DNA of 64,000 bases from Kineosporiaceae bacterium (GCA_016713225.1 JADJPO010000006.1:62001-126000); one strand, 5' to 3'. Counted from the first letter of the stretch, positions 42,210 through 51,569 are shown. Translations and numbers: made by a program. The notes: generated from the sequence alone by a model not told the origin.

Positions 42210-45197
42210 GTGCAGATCGGGGTGCTGGGGCCACTGCTGGTGCAGCGGGACGGCGCGCCGGTGACGCCCCGGGGGCAGCGACCTCGCGACGTCCTGGCGG
42301 TGCTGCTGCAGCGGCGTGGCCAGAGCGTGCCCCCCGAGACCATCCTCGACCTGGTCTGGGGTTCGGGGGACTCGGGCGCCACGTTGTCGGTGGCCGCGGT
42401 GCACACCGTGATCGCCCGGTTGCGCCGCAGCCTGGGGGTCGACGTGGTCGAGACCCATGACATCGGCTACCGGCTCACCGGTGCGGCGACCACGGACGCC
42501 GAGGCGTTCGCCGACCGGGTGCGACGCGCCCGCGGCGTCCCCGCGGCCGAGGCGGTGCCGCTCTATCGCGAGGCGTTGGCCCTGTGGCGCGGTACGCCGG
42601 CCTATGCCGGGGTCAGTGTCGACCTGGTGCTGTCCGAACGGGTGCGCCTGGACGAATTACGGTCGGCGGCGATCGAGGACCTGGCCGCTGCGCTGCTGGA
42701 TCCGTCCGGTCCGGCCGATCCGCATCATGGCGCCGAGGCGGCCGCCGAAGAGGCATGGGAGCTGGCGGCCGAGGCGAGTCGGCAGAACCCGCTGCGCGAG
42801 CGGCCGCATGCGCTGGCGATGGTCGCCGCGTACCGATTGGGCCGGCAGGCCGAGGCACTCGAGGTCTACCGCAGGCTACGGGTTCGGCTGCGCGAGGACC
42901 TGGGCATCGATCCGAGCCCGGCGCTGGCGACGGTGCACGCGCAGGTCCTGGCGCAGGATCCTGCCCTGGCGGCCGGGTCCCCCCGGCAGCCGTCGGCCGA
43001 TGGCCACCACCCGGTCGAGGCGATCGTGGAGCGGTCGCCGGCCCGGGTTCTCGCCCGGTGCGTGCCGGTGCCGAGCAACCCCACCATCGGTCGCCAGGGC
43101 GAGGTCGAGGCGGTACTCGAGGCGTTGCGCCAGGGCCACCGGATGGTGACCGTGCTGGGTCCCGGGGGCGTGGGCAAGTCGCGGTTGCTTGCGGAGGTGG
43201 GCGCGGCGCTGCTCGCCTCACACGAGGTGGCCTACCTGGACGTGTCCGGGGCGGACGGATTGAGTCCCGCCGATCTCGCCGAGGCCTCGGCGATGGCGTT
43301 CGGGGTGGCGATCGCCGGGCAGGATCCGGTGACAGCGGTCGCGAGCATGCTGGCCTCCTCCGACCTGGTGATCCTGATCGACGAGGCGGAGTGGTCGGTC
43401 GGTTCGGTGGCCGCGCTGGGGCGGCGGCTGCTGGACGACTGCCCCGGGCTGCGGTTCGTGGTCACCTCACGGGTGCCGCTGGAGATCGTCGGAGAGCGCC
43501 GCGTCGTCCTGGGGCCGCTCGCCTGCCCCGCGCCGGAGGCGACGGTGGCCGAGATCGAGCAGGCGCCCGCCGTCCGGCTGTTGCGGGATCGGCTCGCCGA
43601 CGAGGCCGCGGGCCTGCCGACGACGCCGGCCGATCACGAGGCGCTCGCTCGGATCGTGCGCCGGGTGGACGGGCTGCCGCTGGCCCTCGAACTCGTGGCC
43701 GGGCATGCCGCCACCCACACCCTGGCCGAGTTGGTGGAGATGATCGAGGCGCCACTCGACGTGCGCGCGGATGACCGCGACCGGACGCCACGGCACCGGT
43801 CGTTGCGTGAGACGTTGGCGTGGAGCATCGATCGGCTGGACCCGGTGCAGCAGCAGGTGTTGCGCCGGCTCGCGGTGTTCGTCGGACCGTTCGACCTGGC
43901 CGCGGCGCGGGCGGTGGTCGGGCCGTTGCCGGGCGGTGCGGACCCGGACGTCGTGCTGCGCCGGCTGATCCGGGAGGGACACGTCGCCGCCGATCGCCGC
44001 GGAACCGTGCTGCGGGCCCGGCTGCTGCGCACCGTGCGCGATCTGACGCTGGAGGAGCTGGCCGCCGCCGGCGACCTCGACGCCACCCGGCGCCGTCACC
44101 GCGAGTGGTTCGCGGCCCGGTGGCGCTCGGCGCCGCTGCACGACGACCTGGTGGACGACGTCCGGGCCGGGTACGACGACTACCTCGAGGCGCTGCGCCA
44201 GGCCATGGCTGCCGGGGACGCCGCCGGGACCTCCGATCTGACGATCACCTTGGGGCGGTGGTGGCTGTTCACCGAGTCGATGTCAGCCGGGGCGCGGTGG
44301 ACCGGCGCGGTGTTGGAGTCGGGGCTGTTGGACGGGCTGTCCGGTGGTGTCCCGCGCGCCCGGGTGCTCGTGTTGCACGGCGCCATGCTGCAGCAGGTCC
44401 CCGGGGCGCCGGCCGCCGAGGTGCTCGCCGAGGCGGTCAGCGTGCTCGCAGCCGCCGGGGACGACGAGTGGCTGGCCCAGGCCCTCACGGCGCAGGCGGT
44501 GGGGCAGTACGTCGCCGGGGAGTTCGACCGGGCCGCCCTCACCTCGTCCAGCCTGGTGGACCTGGCTCGGCGTCGTGCGCCGGGGCAGCTGCCGGAGGCT
44601 TTGTCGACCTTGGCGGCGGCTTGTGCTGCGAGCGGGCAGGTCGACCGGGCGAACCAGGCCGCCCGAGAGGCCTGGCACCTGGTGCGCGCCGACACGACGG
44701 CCACCCATGCCGTCGCCGTCGTGGGCAAGATCGCCCTGGCGCACATCGAATCCGGTGAGGCCCGACAGGCCCTGACGGTTCTCGAGGACGCCATCGCGCG
44801 GGCCCATCGGGTGCTGCGGACGCCGTCCACGGGGGTACTGGTCATCAACGCGGGGTGGGCGGCGCTGGGCTGTGACCTGCCGAGGGCTGCGGTGGGGTAC
44901 TTCACGCAGGGGCTCGGTGCGGCCACGGAGCCGGCCACAGCCTGGGCCGCCACCGAGGGCGCGGTGCCGGACGGGCCGGTGCCGGCTCCGGGCGAGGCGA
45001 ACCTGGGCGCGACCGAGGCGTATCTCGGGGTGGGTTGTGCCCTGGCCGCCCTGGGCGACCCTCGCGCCGAGCCCACCCTTCGGCGAGCCATCGTGCTGAC
45101 CGAGGACGTGGGCTTGATGCCGTCCCCCTGGCAGCGTGACCGGGTGGAGCGGGCACTGGTGGCCGTGGGGTCGACCGGCCGGACGGCCGTCAGCTAG
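42210..45197 (+). CDS. SARP/AfsR-type regulator with NB-ARC ATPase
   Basis: A 995-residue regulator. Residues 1-90 are an OmpR-type winged helix (MQIGVLGPLLVQRDGAPVTP, ETILDLVWGSG, HTVIARLRRSLGV). Residues 95-250 are the bacterial transcriptional activation domain (ALALWRGTPAYAG, RLREDLGIDPSPALATVHAQ). An NB-ARC/AAA-like region follows with Walker A VTVLGPGGVGKSRLLAEVG and DLVILIDEAEWSVG. The C-terminal third is TPR-like helical. AfsR/SARP proteins activate secondary-metabolite or stress genes. It starts with GTG 45 bp behind the MMPL-reductase gene. Codon 150 is a rare TTA (42657-42659), as in many bldA-dependent Streptomyces regulators. No biosynthetic cluster is visible nearby. Confidence 0.9.
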   Translation: MQIGVLGPLLVQRDGAPVTPRGQRPRDVLAVLLQRRGQSVPPETILDLVWGSGDSGATLSVAAVHTVIARLRRSLGVDVVETHDIGYRLTGAATTDAEAFADRVRRARGVPAAEAVPLYREALALWRGTPAYAGVSVDLVLSERVRLDELRSAAIEDLAAALLDPSGPADPHHGAEAAAEEAWELAAEASRQNPLRERPHALAMVAAYRLGRQAEALEVYRRLRVRLREDLGIDPSPALATVHAQVLAQDPALAAGSPRQPSADGHHPVEAIVERSPARVLARCVPVPSNPTIGRQGEVEAVLEALRQGHRMVTVLGPGGVGKSRLLAEVGAALLASHEVAYLDVSGADGLSPADLAEASAMAFGVAIAGQDPVTAVASMLASSDLVILIDEAEWSVGSVAALGRRLLDDCPGLRFVVTSRVPLEIVGERRVVLGPLACPAPEATVAEIEQAPAVRLLRDRLADEAAGLPTTPADHEALARIVRRVDGLPLALELVAGHAATHTLAELVEMIEAPLDVRADDRDRTPRHRSLRETLAWSIDRLDPVQQQVLRRLAVFVGPFDLAAARAVVGPLPGGADPDVVLRRLIREGHVAADRRGTVLRARLLRTVRDLTLEELAAAGDLDATRRRHREWFAARWRSAPLHDDLVDDVRAGYDDYLEALRQAMAAGDAAGTSDLTITLGRWWLFTESMSAGARWTGAVLESGLLDGLSGGVPRARVLVLHGAMLQQVPGAPAAEVLAEAVSVLAAAGDDEWLAQALTAQAVGQYVAGEFDRAALTSSSLVDLARRRAPGQLPEALSTLAAACAASGQVDRANQAAREAWHLVRADTTATHAVAVVGKIALAHIESGEARQALTVLEDAIARAHRVLRTPSTGVLVINAGWAALGCDLPRAAVGYFTQGLGAATEPATAWAATEGAVPDGPVPAPGEANLGATEAYLGVGCALAALGDPRAEPTLRRAIVLTEDVGLMPSPWQRDRVERALVAVGSTGRTAVS

Positions 45198-45239
45198 CTC
45201 GCCCGGTCTCGGTCTCCACCAGCCTCGGCCTCCACCAGC

Positions 45240-45410
45240 ATGGCCCGGTTCGCGATGACACACGTGATGACCCCGGAGTATTCGTTCGGCGCCAGCTTCG
45301 AGGTGGGGTTGGATCTGGTGCTCGACGGGCTCGCTCGGCTGGGCTGCGACAGCGACGGCACGGGTGAAACTGATGGCACTGATGGCAGGAGGGAGAGCGA
45401 GGGATGGTGA
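45240..45410 (+). pseudogene. Possible C-terminal remnant of a TetR regulator
   Basis: A 56-codon ORF whose centre PEYSFGASFEVGLDLVLDGL closely resembles the last helix of many TetR proteins (typically FEFGLDLILDGLE). No helix-turn-helix domain precedes it; the frame upstream runs straight from the SARP stop. It overlaps the OsmC start by 7 bp. It may be a remnant of a deleted TetR gene or a short coupled ORF. Confidence 0.35.
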
Positions 45411-45925
45411 CGACCCATCGGTACGAGGTGTCGCTGCGGTGGACCGGCAATCAGGGCACCGGCACCAGCAGCTATCGCACCTACAGCCGCGATCACGAGC
45501 TGTTTGGTGGCGCGACGGGCGCGATGGTCCATGCGGCTCCGGCGGATCAGGGGGCGGTGGCCAAGCCGGTGATCCTCGGCTCCTCCGACCCGGCTTTTCG
45601 TGGTGACCCCGCGCGCTGGAACCCCGAGGAGTTGCTCGTCGCCTCGCTCGCCCAGTGCCACATGCTCTGGTACCTGCACTTGGTCACCACGGTCGGTGTC
45701 GTGGTGACCGACTACGTCGACGCGCCGTTCGGGGTGATGGTCGAAGATGGTTCGGGCGCAGGCCATTTCGAGCGGGTCGTGCTGCGTCCGACGGTCACGG
45801 TGGCCGAGGCGTCGATGATCGAAGCGGCCCGGGCGGCTCACCATCGGGTGGGTGAGTTCTGCTTCATCGCCCGCTCGGTGAACTTCCCGGTCGACCACGA
45901 GCCCACGGTGCGTTCGACGTCCTGA
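45404..45925 (+). CDS. OsmC family peroxiredoxin-like protein
   Basis: A 173-residue OsmC/Ohr-fold protein. It has WNPEELLVASLAQCHMLWYL, with the first catalytic cysteine in AQCH, and the region GEFCFIARSVNFPVDHEP, with the second cysteine. OsmC proteins reduce organic hydroperoxides using a thiol dyad. The ATG is preceded by AGGAGGGAGAG, a strong ribosome-binding site. The long loop LFGGATGAMVHAAPADQGAV is an insertion compared with the short OsmC type. Its 3' end overlaps the antisense tail of the decayed DUF222 gene. Confidence 0.88.
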   Translation: MVTTHRYEVSLRWTGNQGTGTSSYRTYSRDHELFGGATGAMVHAAPADQGAVAKPVILGSSDPAFRGDPARWNPEELLVASLAQCHMLWYLHLVTTVGVVVTDYVDAPFGVMVEDGSGAGHFERVVLRPTVTVAEASMIEAARAAHHRVGEFCFIARSVNFPVDHEPTVRSTS

Positions 45926-46981
45926 GTCCCGCCCGCTCCTGGTGGTTCCTCCCCGAGGTCGAGGGTGAGTTGGTCGCCGAGGTGGGTGGCGAGGTGGTGG
46001 GCGGTGTGTTCGTCGTCGTGGAGGGTGTTGCGGACGGGTCGTTGGTGGGGGTCGATCCAGGGTGGGGGGATGACCCAGGGCACGCCGTTGATCATGGTGA
46101 TGGTCCAGATCCCGGCGTGGATGCCGGTGTGGTCGCGCTCGCAGACCGTGGCCATTGCGTCGACGTGGTGGGTGTGCTCAACGCGTGGATCACGGTGCGG
46201 ACGGTCAGCCCGTCGGCGGGGGAGAGCGCGAATCGTCCGACGAGCATGCCGTTGGCGTCGGTGCCCAGGTGCAGGTACCGCTTCTCGTGGGCCTTGGGGT
46301 CGAAGCCCTTGTCGGGGTTGAGTGCTTCTTCCAGTTGGGTGCACAGGCGCCGGAACACGTGCGGGGCGTGCGTGCGGGCCATCTCGGCCAGGAACTCGTC
46401 GTCCCGGCGATCCCGGCGATCCCGGCGATCCCGTCGGGGTCGATGTGGGTCAGCACGTCCTGGTCGATCCGGTTCAGGCAGCCGATGGTGTGGTCGACGT
46501 GGCGGCGGGAGATGTCCCCGGCGGCGAGTGCGGCCCCGATCTCGGGTAGCCCCGAGGTGGCGGCGCTGTCCAGTGGGTCCGTTCCGGTGTCCACGCCCAC
46601 TCCGGCGCCGTCGGGGTCCAGGGCGCGGGCGGCGGCGACGTCGTGGGCGGCCTGACCGGGGTCCAGGCGTAGGGCGTGGACCAGGAACGTGGCGGCGACC
46701 TTGCCGGCGGTGCAGGTCGGCATCGCCTGGGGCCGGTCGTCCAGGGCACGGACCAGGTGCAAGGTGGCGGCCTCGACCTGGTTGACGACTCGATACGTGG
46801 CGATGAGCGCGGTGCGCAGTTCGTCGTCCGACAGGGTCGGTGTCGGTGCGGTCTGCAGCTCGCGGCGCTGCGTCGACACGGCGTCCAAGACCGTGGTGAC
46901 CGGCGAGGCCGGGGTGCCGGGCAGGCCACTGTTCCCGACGGCGGCCCCGCCGTCCGGGTGGGGTGTCTGCTCCGGTTCCAT
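45838..46981 (-). pseudogene. Decayed DUF222/HNH endonuclease-like gene
   Basis: Three frames must be joined. Frame one (from ATG 46981) gives the DUF222 start MEPEQTPHPDGGAAVGNSGL to DPDGIAGIAGIAG. A shift near 46405, beside three tandem 9-bp GGCGATCCC-type units, leads to DDEFLAEMARTHAPHVFRRL and ADGLTVRTVIHALSTP. A second break near 46165 leads to MATVCERDHTGIHAGIWTIT and PWVIPPPWIDPHQRPVRN, the piece that normally follows the HNH nuclease motif. Most of the HNH domain between these parts is missing. The reading frame then runs to 45838 under the OsmC gene. DUF222 genes are multi-copy in actinobacterial genomes and decay often. Confidence 0.8.
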
Positions 46982-47060
46982 GGATCGAACAGTAGGGGCG
47001 ACCACCGACAACCAAGCCGCCTGAACACCTCATGAAAGCCATTGCAGCAGAACGATTCTT

Positions 47061-47573
47061 GTGAAGGAACTCACTGTCACAGAGCGCCCGCTACGGCACT
47101 TCACCCACTGGGGACCGCTGCGCTTGCCCAGCCGCTCCGGCAGGATGGCTGCCATGGCCTCGGTCACGATCAAGGGAGTCCTCGTCCACGACGGACTCGT
47201 GCTGCTGGGTCGCAACCCGCGCCACGAGTGGGAGCTGCTGGGGGGCCAACCTGACGCGGCGGACACCTCGGTCGCCGACACCCTGGTCCGGGAGTTTCGC
47301 GAGGAGTCGGGTCTTGTCGTCGCGGTCGGTCGACTCGTGCTGGCCGATCTGTTCGAGGTGATCCCCGGCCGTCGCGTCGTGGTGGTCGCCTTCTCGGTGG
47401 TCGTGGTGACCTCACCTGAGCCGACGTCGGTCGAGCCCGGCGGCCCCGAGCCGCATCACGCGACGGAACACCATCACGCGCCCGAACACTCGGCCCTGCG
47501 GTGGTTTCCCCTCGTTGAGCTGCCCAAGGCATTGCCCGAGATCTACCGCCGCGCGATCGACGCCGCGATCTGA
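47061..47573 (+). CDS. NUDIX hydrolase
   Basis: A 170-residue NUDIX protein. The Nudix box reads GGQPDAADTSVADTLVREFR followed by EESGLVV; the first Glu of the GX5EX7REUXEEXGU pattern is replaced by Asp, while the REFREESG core is intact, so hydrolase activity is plausible. Substrates are nucleoside diphosphates linked to another group, or oxidised nucleotides. An insertion with HHATEHHHAPEH (His-rich) lies before the last strand. GTG at 47061 is used; ATG codons at 47145 and 47154 would give the shorter MASVTIKGVLVHDG start, which fits the core domain better. Confidence 0.85.
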   Translation: MKELTVTERPLRHFTHWGPLRLPSRSGRMAAMASVTIKGVLVHDGLVLLGRNPRHEWELLGGQPDAADTSVADTLVREFREESGLVVAVGRLVLADLFEVIPGRRVVVVAFSVVVVTSPEPTSVEPGGPEPHHATEHHHAPEHSALRWFPLVELPKALPEIYRRAIDAAI

Positions 47574-47601
47574 CGCCAACACCCATCCGTCTGTATACAG
47601 C

Positions 47602-48285
47602 TCAGAGCAGCCCGGCGTCGTGGACCCGGATCGCGATCTGCACCCGGTTGGTGACATCCCATCGCGTCAACAGGTGCGTCACGTGTGACTTGACCGTGGC
47701 CACCGACAGGTACAACTCCGCGGCGATCTCGGCATTCGACTTGCCCTGACCGATCGCCAGCGCCACCTGACGTTCCCGCTCGCTCAGGCCCGCCAGGTCG
47801 GCCCGGGCCGCAGCACGTCGCGGGTCGGCGTCCGCCGCCGCGACCAGGCTCATCATCTGGCGTGTCACGGACGGCGAGAGCATGGGTTCACCCGCCACCA
47901 CCCGGTGCACGGCGCTCAGCAGCCGCTCGGGCGAGGTGTGCTTGAGCAGAAACCCACTCGCCCCGGCACGGATCGCCGCCCTCACCAACTCGTCGGCATC
48001 GAACGTCGTCAGCACGATCACCTGGGTCCGGACGTCGTCCGGCCCGCTGGGCATCGCCATGATCCGCGCCGTGGCCTCGATCCCGTCGAGCACCGGCATC
48101 CGGATGTCCATCAGCGCCACGTCCGGTCGCCGCGAGCGGACGGCGTCCACGGCCTGCGCGCCGTCCGCGGCCTCGCCGATCACCTCGATCAGCGGATCGG
48201 CGCCCAGCATCATGCGCAGCGCCGACCGCACCAGCGGGTCGTCGTCCACGATCAGCACCCGCACCCTGGCGGTCGCCTCACTCAC
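47602..48285 (-). CDS. NarL/FixJ-type response regulator
   Basis: A 227-residue response regulator. The receiver domain has VRVLIVDDDPLVRSALRMML, the phosphoacceptor Asp60 in VALMDIRMPVLDG, the conserved Thr in VIVLTTFDADE and Lys in GFLLKHTS. The C-terminal LuxR helix-turn-helix is LSERERQVALAIGQGKSNAE followed by IAAELYLSVATVKSHVTHLL. It starts with GTG eight bases inside the 3' end of the kinase gene, so translation is coupled. It probably controls the divergent ABC exporter at 49637-51569. Confidence 0.93.
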   Translation of the reverse strand: MSEATARVRVLIVDDDPLVRSALRMMLGADPLIEVIGEAADGAQAVDAVRSRRPDVALMDIRMPVLDGIEATARIMAMPSGPDDVRTQVIVLTTFDADELVRAAIRAGASGFLLKHTSPERLLSAVHRVVAGEPMLSPSVTRQMMSLVAAADADPRRAAARADLAGLSERERQVALAIGQGKSNAEIAAELYLSVATVKSHVTHLLTRWDVTNRVQIAIRVHDAGLL

Positions 48286-49507
48286 CGTCGGCGACCCCCT
48301 TCCACGGCAGCCACACCTGCACGCGATGGCCACCGCCGCCATCGGATCCGTGCTCCATCGTGCCGCCCAGGGCCTCGACCCGTTCGGTGATGCCCAGCAA
48401 CCCGAACCCCGATCCGGTCGGGCCGGGCTGTCCGGCCGGCGAACGCGTGTGCGGTGGCTGAGTGGTCACCTCGACGGCCAGCCCGCGGCGTGGGGTGCCG
48501 GTCACCTGCACCCGGACGGCGCTGCCCGGCGCGTGCTTGCGGGCATTCGTCAGACATTCCTGCAGGATCCGGTAGACGTGCCGCCCCAGCCGGCCCGGGA
48601 TGTCGGGCCGCGGGTTGCCGGCGATCTCGACCGGGTTGGTGGTGCGCGCCTCGGCGATCAGCGTATCCAGGTCGTCCAGGGTGGGCTGTGGGTGCTCGAC
48701 CCGGTGAGCGTCTCCGGCGTCATCCCCGCCACGGAGCACCCCGAGTACCCCCTGCAACTCCTCCATGGCCTCCTGCGCCGTGCGCTGGATCAACCGCGCC
48801 TCGGCCTGCACCTGGTCGCCGGTCAGGTCCTCGCGCAGCGCCAACACCCCGGCGTGCATCGACACCAGCGAGATCCGGTGACCCAGGACGTCGTGCATCT
48901 CGCGGGCGATCCGGGTTCGCTCACCGGTTCGCACCTGCTCGAGCATCAGTGCCTGTTCACGATCCGCTGCCTCGGCTCGCAGTCGCCACGAGTAGCTCAG
49001 CTCACGACGGGCGCCGAGGTACATGCCGAAGGCGACCGAGACGGCCACGATCAGGAGCACCAGCACCAGCTGGACCCAGTACGGCGTGTCGTGGTCGGGA
49101 TAGACCCGCAGGGAGATCCAACCGGTCACCAGGCCGAGCGTGGCCATGGTCACGATCTCGCGGGATCGGCGCCGCGCAGCGATCGACACCAGGCACAACA
49201 GGCTCGCCGGCGCCGCGAGGACCGACACCGTGCTGAGTGCGATGACGCTGACCGCTACCGGCATCGGGAAGCGGCGATGAAGCGCGAGGAGCACCCAGGA
49301 CGCCGGGCCCAGGAGGAGCAGATCCAGCCACAGCAGCAGGCGCATCCAACCAGCCACCGGAGGGCGTGCGAGCACTGATTCCACGCTGAAGGCGAACAAG
49401 ATCAGGCCCAGGAGCACGCAGATCACGATCCGCCAGGCGTGACCGAGTCGGCCGAGCGGCGGCTGGCCCGGCGCCTCGAAGGCGATCCGGTCGATGGACG
49501 TGATCAC
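48278..49507 (-). CDS. Sensor histidine kinase (HisKA_3)
   Basis: A 409-residue membrane kinase. Residues 20-165 hold about five transmembrane helices (WRIVICVLLGLILFAFSVES, LLLWLDLLLLGPASWVLLAL, VQLVLVLLIVAVSVAFGMYL among them) with short loops, so it may sense the membrane itself or a lipophilic drug. The dimerisation/phosphoacceptor segment is RTRIAREMHDVLGHRISLVS with the His of MHD. The ATPase domain has YRILQECLTNARKHAPG (N box) and GSGFGLLGITERVEALGG (G box). The gene precedes and overlaps the response regulator gene and is 129 bp from the divergent ABC gene. Confidence 0.92.
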   Translation of the reverse strand: MITSIDRIAFEAPGQPPLGRLGHAWRIVICVLLGLILFAFSVESVLARPPVAGWMRLLLWLDLLLLGPASWVLLALHRRFPMPVAVSVIALSTVSVLAAPASLLCLVSIAARRRSREIVTMATLGLVTGWISLRVYPDHDTPYWVQLVLVLLIVAVSVAFGMYLGARRELSYSWRLRAEAADREQALMLEQVRTGERTRIAREMHDVLGHRISLVSMHAGVLALREDLTGDQVQAEARLIQRTAQEAMEELQGVLGVLRGGDDAGDAHRVEHPQPTLDDLDTLIAEARTTNPVEIAGNPRPDIPGRLGRHVYRILQECLTNARKHAPGSAVRVQVTGTPRRGLAVEVTTQPPHTRSPAGQPGPTGSGFGLLGITERVEALGGTMEHGSDGGGGHRVQVWLPWKGVADGE

Positions 49508-49636
49508 ACCGACAGACTAGGAGCGGCGGATCGGCCGCGGACACCGCCGGAGGTCGACCTCGGCATCGACTTTGGTCGGACCCGATCTGGCTCACTGCCC
49601 GATGCGGTCACCGGTCGCCGGTCCGAGGCTGGATCC

Positions 49637-50560
49637 ATGATCCTCATCGAGAACCTGACCAAGCGCTACGGCGCCTTCACGGCGGTTGACGACATCTCCT
49701 TCGAGGCGCGCCCCGGGGTGGTGACCGGGTTCCTCGGCCCCAATGGGGCCGGCAAGTCCACGACGCTGCGCATGATCTGCGGGCTCACGCCGCCGACGTC
49801 CGGCTCGGCCACCGTGCTGGGTCGTCCCTACCGCGAGTTGCCCACGCCGTCCGCCGTGGTCGGCACGTTGTTGGACGCCGCCGCGCAACATGCCGGACGG
49901 ACCGGCCGGGAGGTGCTCACCCTGGCGGTCACGGGCGCGGGCCGCCCGCACGCCCGCGTGGAGGAGTTGCTGGAGGTGGTGGGTCTGAGCCCCGCCGAGT
50001 CCCGACGGCGGCTTCGCCACTATTCGCTCGGCATGCGCCAGCGCCTGGGTATCGCTCAGGCCCTGGTCGGAGATCCGCAGGTGCTGCTGCTCGACGAACC
50101 CGCCAACGGCCTGGACCCACAAGGGATTCACTGGATGCGCGAGCTGCTGCGCTCGATCGCCGACCGCGGCTGCACGGTGTTGCTGTCGTCGCACCTGCTG
50201 CACGAGGTCGAGCTGGTGGCCGACGAACTGGTCGTCATCGGGCGGGGTCGCATCGTGGCCCAGGGATCGAAGGCATCCTTGTTGCAGGCCGTAGGCAGCA
50301 CCGTGACCGCGCTGGACCCCGACCGGTTGGACGCCGTCCTGCGCGCGGCGGGCTACGTCGTCCGCTCGCGCAGCGGAGCCACGTTGACCGTCGATGCGTA
50401 CGGCGAGCAGATCGGCCGCGCGGCCGCCTCCGCCGGGGTGGTGGTCACCGAGCTGCGGCCCGCGAACGGGGCCGGACTGGAACAACTCTTCCTGGAGTTG
50501 ACCTCGGACAGCGATCGGTCGAGCGGGCGCTCGACCACGACGGTGGGGGTGGCGGCATGA
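49637..50560 (+). CDS. ABC transporter ATP-binding protein (drug-export type)
   Basis: A 307-residue ATPase. Walker A is GFLGPNGAGKSTTLRM, the signature is HYSLGMRQRLGIAQAL, Walker B is VLLLDEPANGLDPQGIHW, and the H-loop is LLSSHLLHEVEL. A C-terminal extension (AGYVVRSRSGATLTVDAYGE) is as in the DrrA/CcmA-type exporters. The ATG follows CTGGATCC; the open frame upstream to 49439 overlaps the kinase gene and is ignored. It works with the membrane protein whose gene overlaps its stop by four bases. Regulation by the adjacent divergent two-component system is likely. Confidence 0.93.
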   Translation: MILIENLTKRYGAFTAVDDISFEARPGVVTGFLGPNGAGKSTTLRMICGLTPPTSGSATVLGRPYRELPTPSAVVGTLLDAAAQHAGRTGREVLTLAVTGAGRPHARVEELLEVVGLSPAESRRRLRHYSLGMRQRLGIAQALVGDPQVLLLDEPANGLDPQGIHWMRELLRSIADRGCTVLLSSHLLHEVELVADELVVIGRGRIVAQGSKASLLQAVGSTVTALDPDRLDAVLRAAGYVVRSRSGATLTVDAYGEQIGRAAASAGVVVTELRPANGAGLEQLFLELTSDSDRSSGRSTTTVGVAA

Positions 50561-51354
50561 GCGTCATGACGGCAACGGCGGCGGGACGACGAGAGCTGCC
50601 GATCTCGGGACGATCCGGCATTCCGTTCACCCGGCTGCTGCGGTTGGAGGCGCGCAAGCTGATCGACACCCGGTCGGGGCGCTGGCTGATGATCACCATT
50701 GCCCTGCTCACCGCGGGACTGCTCGCCGCCGTGATCACGTTCAGTGAGAGCCGGGAGGAGCTGACCTTCGGCTCGTTGATCGGGGCCACCACCCTGGTGC
50801 AGGCGGTGCTCTACCCGGTGATGGGCATCCTGGCCATGACCGCGGAGTTCTCGCAGCGCACCGGCTTGGTGACCTTCACGGTCGAGCCACGCCGGACTCG
50901 CGTGGTCGCGGCCAAACTGGTGGCGGCCTCTGGCTGGGCCGTGGTCGGCCTCGCCCTCGCGGTGGGGTTCGCGGCCCTCGGACACCTGCTGGCCGTGCAG
51001 TTCCGCGACGTCCCGGCCCAGTGGCACGCCGAGAACGACGTGCTGGCCGGACTCGTTCTGCTGCAGGTGCTCTCGGTGGTGCAGGGGGTGGCCTTCGGGC
51101 TGCTGTTCAGCAGCCCGGCCCTCGCCATCGTGGCCTTCTTCGGCCTGCCGACGGTGTGGACCATTCTCGGCTCGGTGATCGGGCGGTTAGACCGCTACGC
51201 CACCTGGCTCGACCTGGTTCGGGCGTCCGGCCCGGTCGGCGAGGGGCACATGAGTGGCCAGGCCTGGGCGCACCTGGCCACGGCGTCGACGGTGTGGGTG
51301 CTGATGCCGCTGGTCATCGGGTCGTGGTGGCTCACCCGTCGCGAGATCAGCTGA
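50557..51354 (+). CDS. ABC transporter permease (ABC-2 type)
   Basis: A 265-residue membrane protein with about six helices, including WLMITIALLTAGLLAAVITF, TLVQAVLYPVMGILAMTAEF, GWAVVGLALAVGFAALGHLL, LALAVGF-like and AIVAFFGLPTVWTILGSVIG segments. The cytoplasmic loop EFSQRTGLVTFTVEPRRTRV is typical of ABC-2 exporters. The start overlaps the ATPase stop (ATGA). Codon 211 is a TTA codon (51187-51189). The C-terminal WWLTRREIS is very similar to the end of the second exporter permease (TRREIS at 54489). Confidence 0.9.
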   Translation: MSVMTATAAGRRELPISGRSGIPFTRLLRLEARKLIDTRSGRWLMITIALLTAGLLAAVITFSESREELTFGSLIGATTLVQAVLYPVMGILAMTAEFSQRTGLVTFTVEPRRTRVVAAKLVAASGWAVVGLALAVGFAALGHLLAVQFRDVPAQWHAENDVLAGLVLLQVLSVVQGVAFGLLFSSPALAIVAFFGLPTVWTILGSVIGRLDRYATWLDLVRASGPVGEGHMSGQAWAHLATASTVWVLMPLVIGSWWLTRREIS

Positions 51355-51359
51355 CGGCC

Positions 51360-51569
51360 GTGAAGCAGATTCTCGAGGTTGCCGGAGGGCTGCTGGTCCT
51401 GCAGGCGATCGTCGGCCTGGTGCACCTGTGGATCGGTTGGTTCCGGTGGATCGCCATCGTGCGCTACCTCGACCTGGCCACTGCCACGGAGGTGATGTTG
51501 AGCCTCGGCTTCGCGGTCGTCGGGGGAGTGCTGGCGGTCCTGGCTGATCGAGTGAACGCGCCTGGCTAG
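51360..51569 (+). CDS. Small two-helix membrane protein
   Basis: A 69-residue protein starting MKQILEVAGGLLVLQAIVGL from GTG, 5 bp behind the permease stop. Two hydrophobic helices are predicted (around GLLVLQAIVGLVHLWIGWF and VMLSLGFAVVGGVLAVLAD). It is probably the third gene of the ABC exporter operon and may be an accessory subunit; no family is recognised. Its stop overlaps the stop of the convergent TetR gene by four bases. Confidence 0.65.
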   Translation: MKQILEVAGGLLVLQAIVGLVHLWIGWFRWIAIVRYLDLATATEVMLSLGFAVVGGVLAVLADRVNAPG

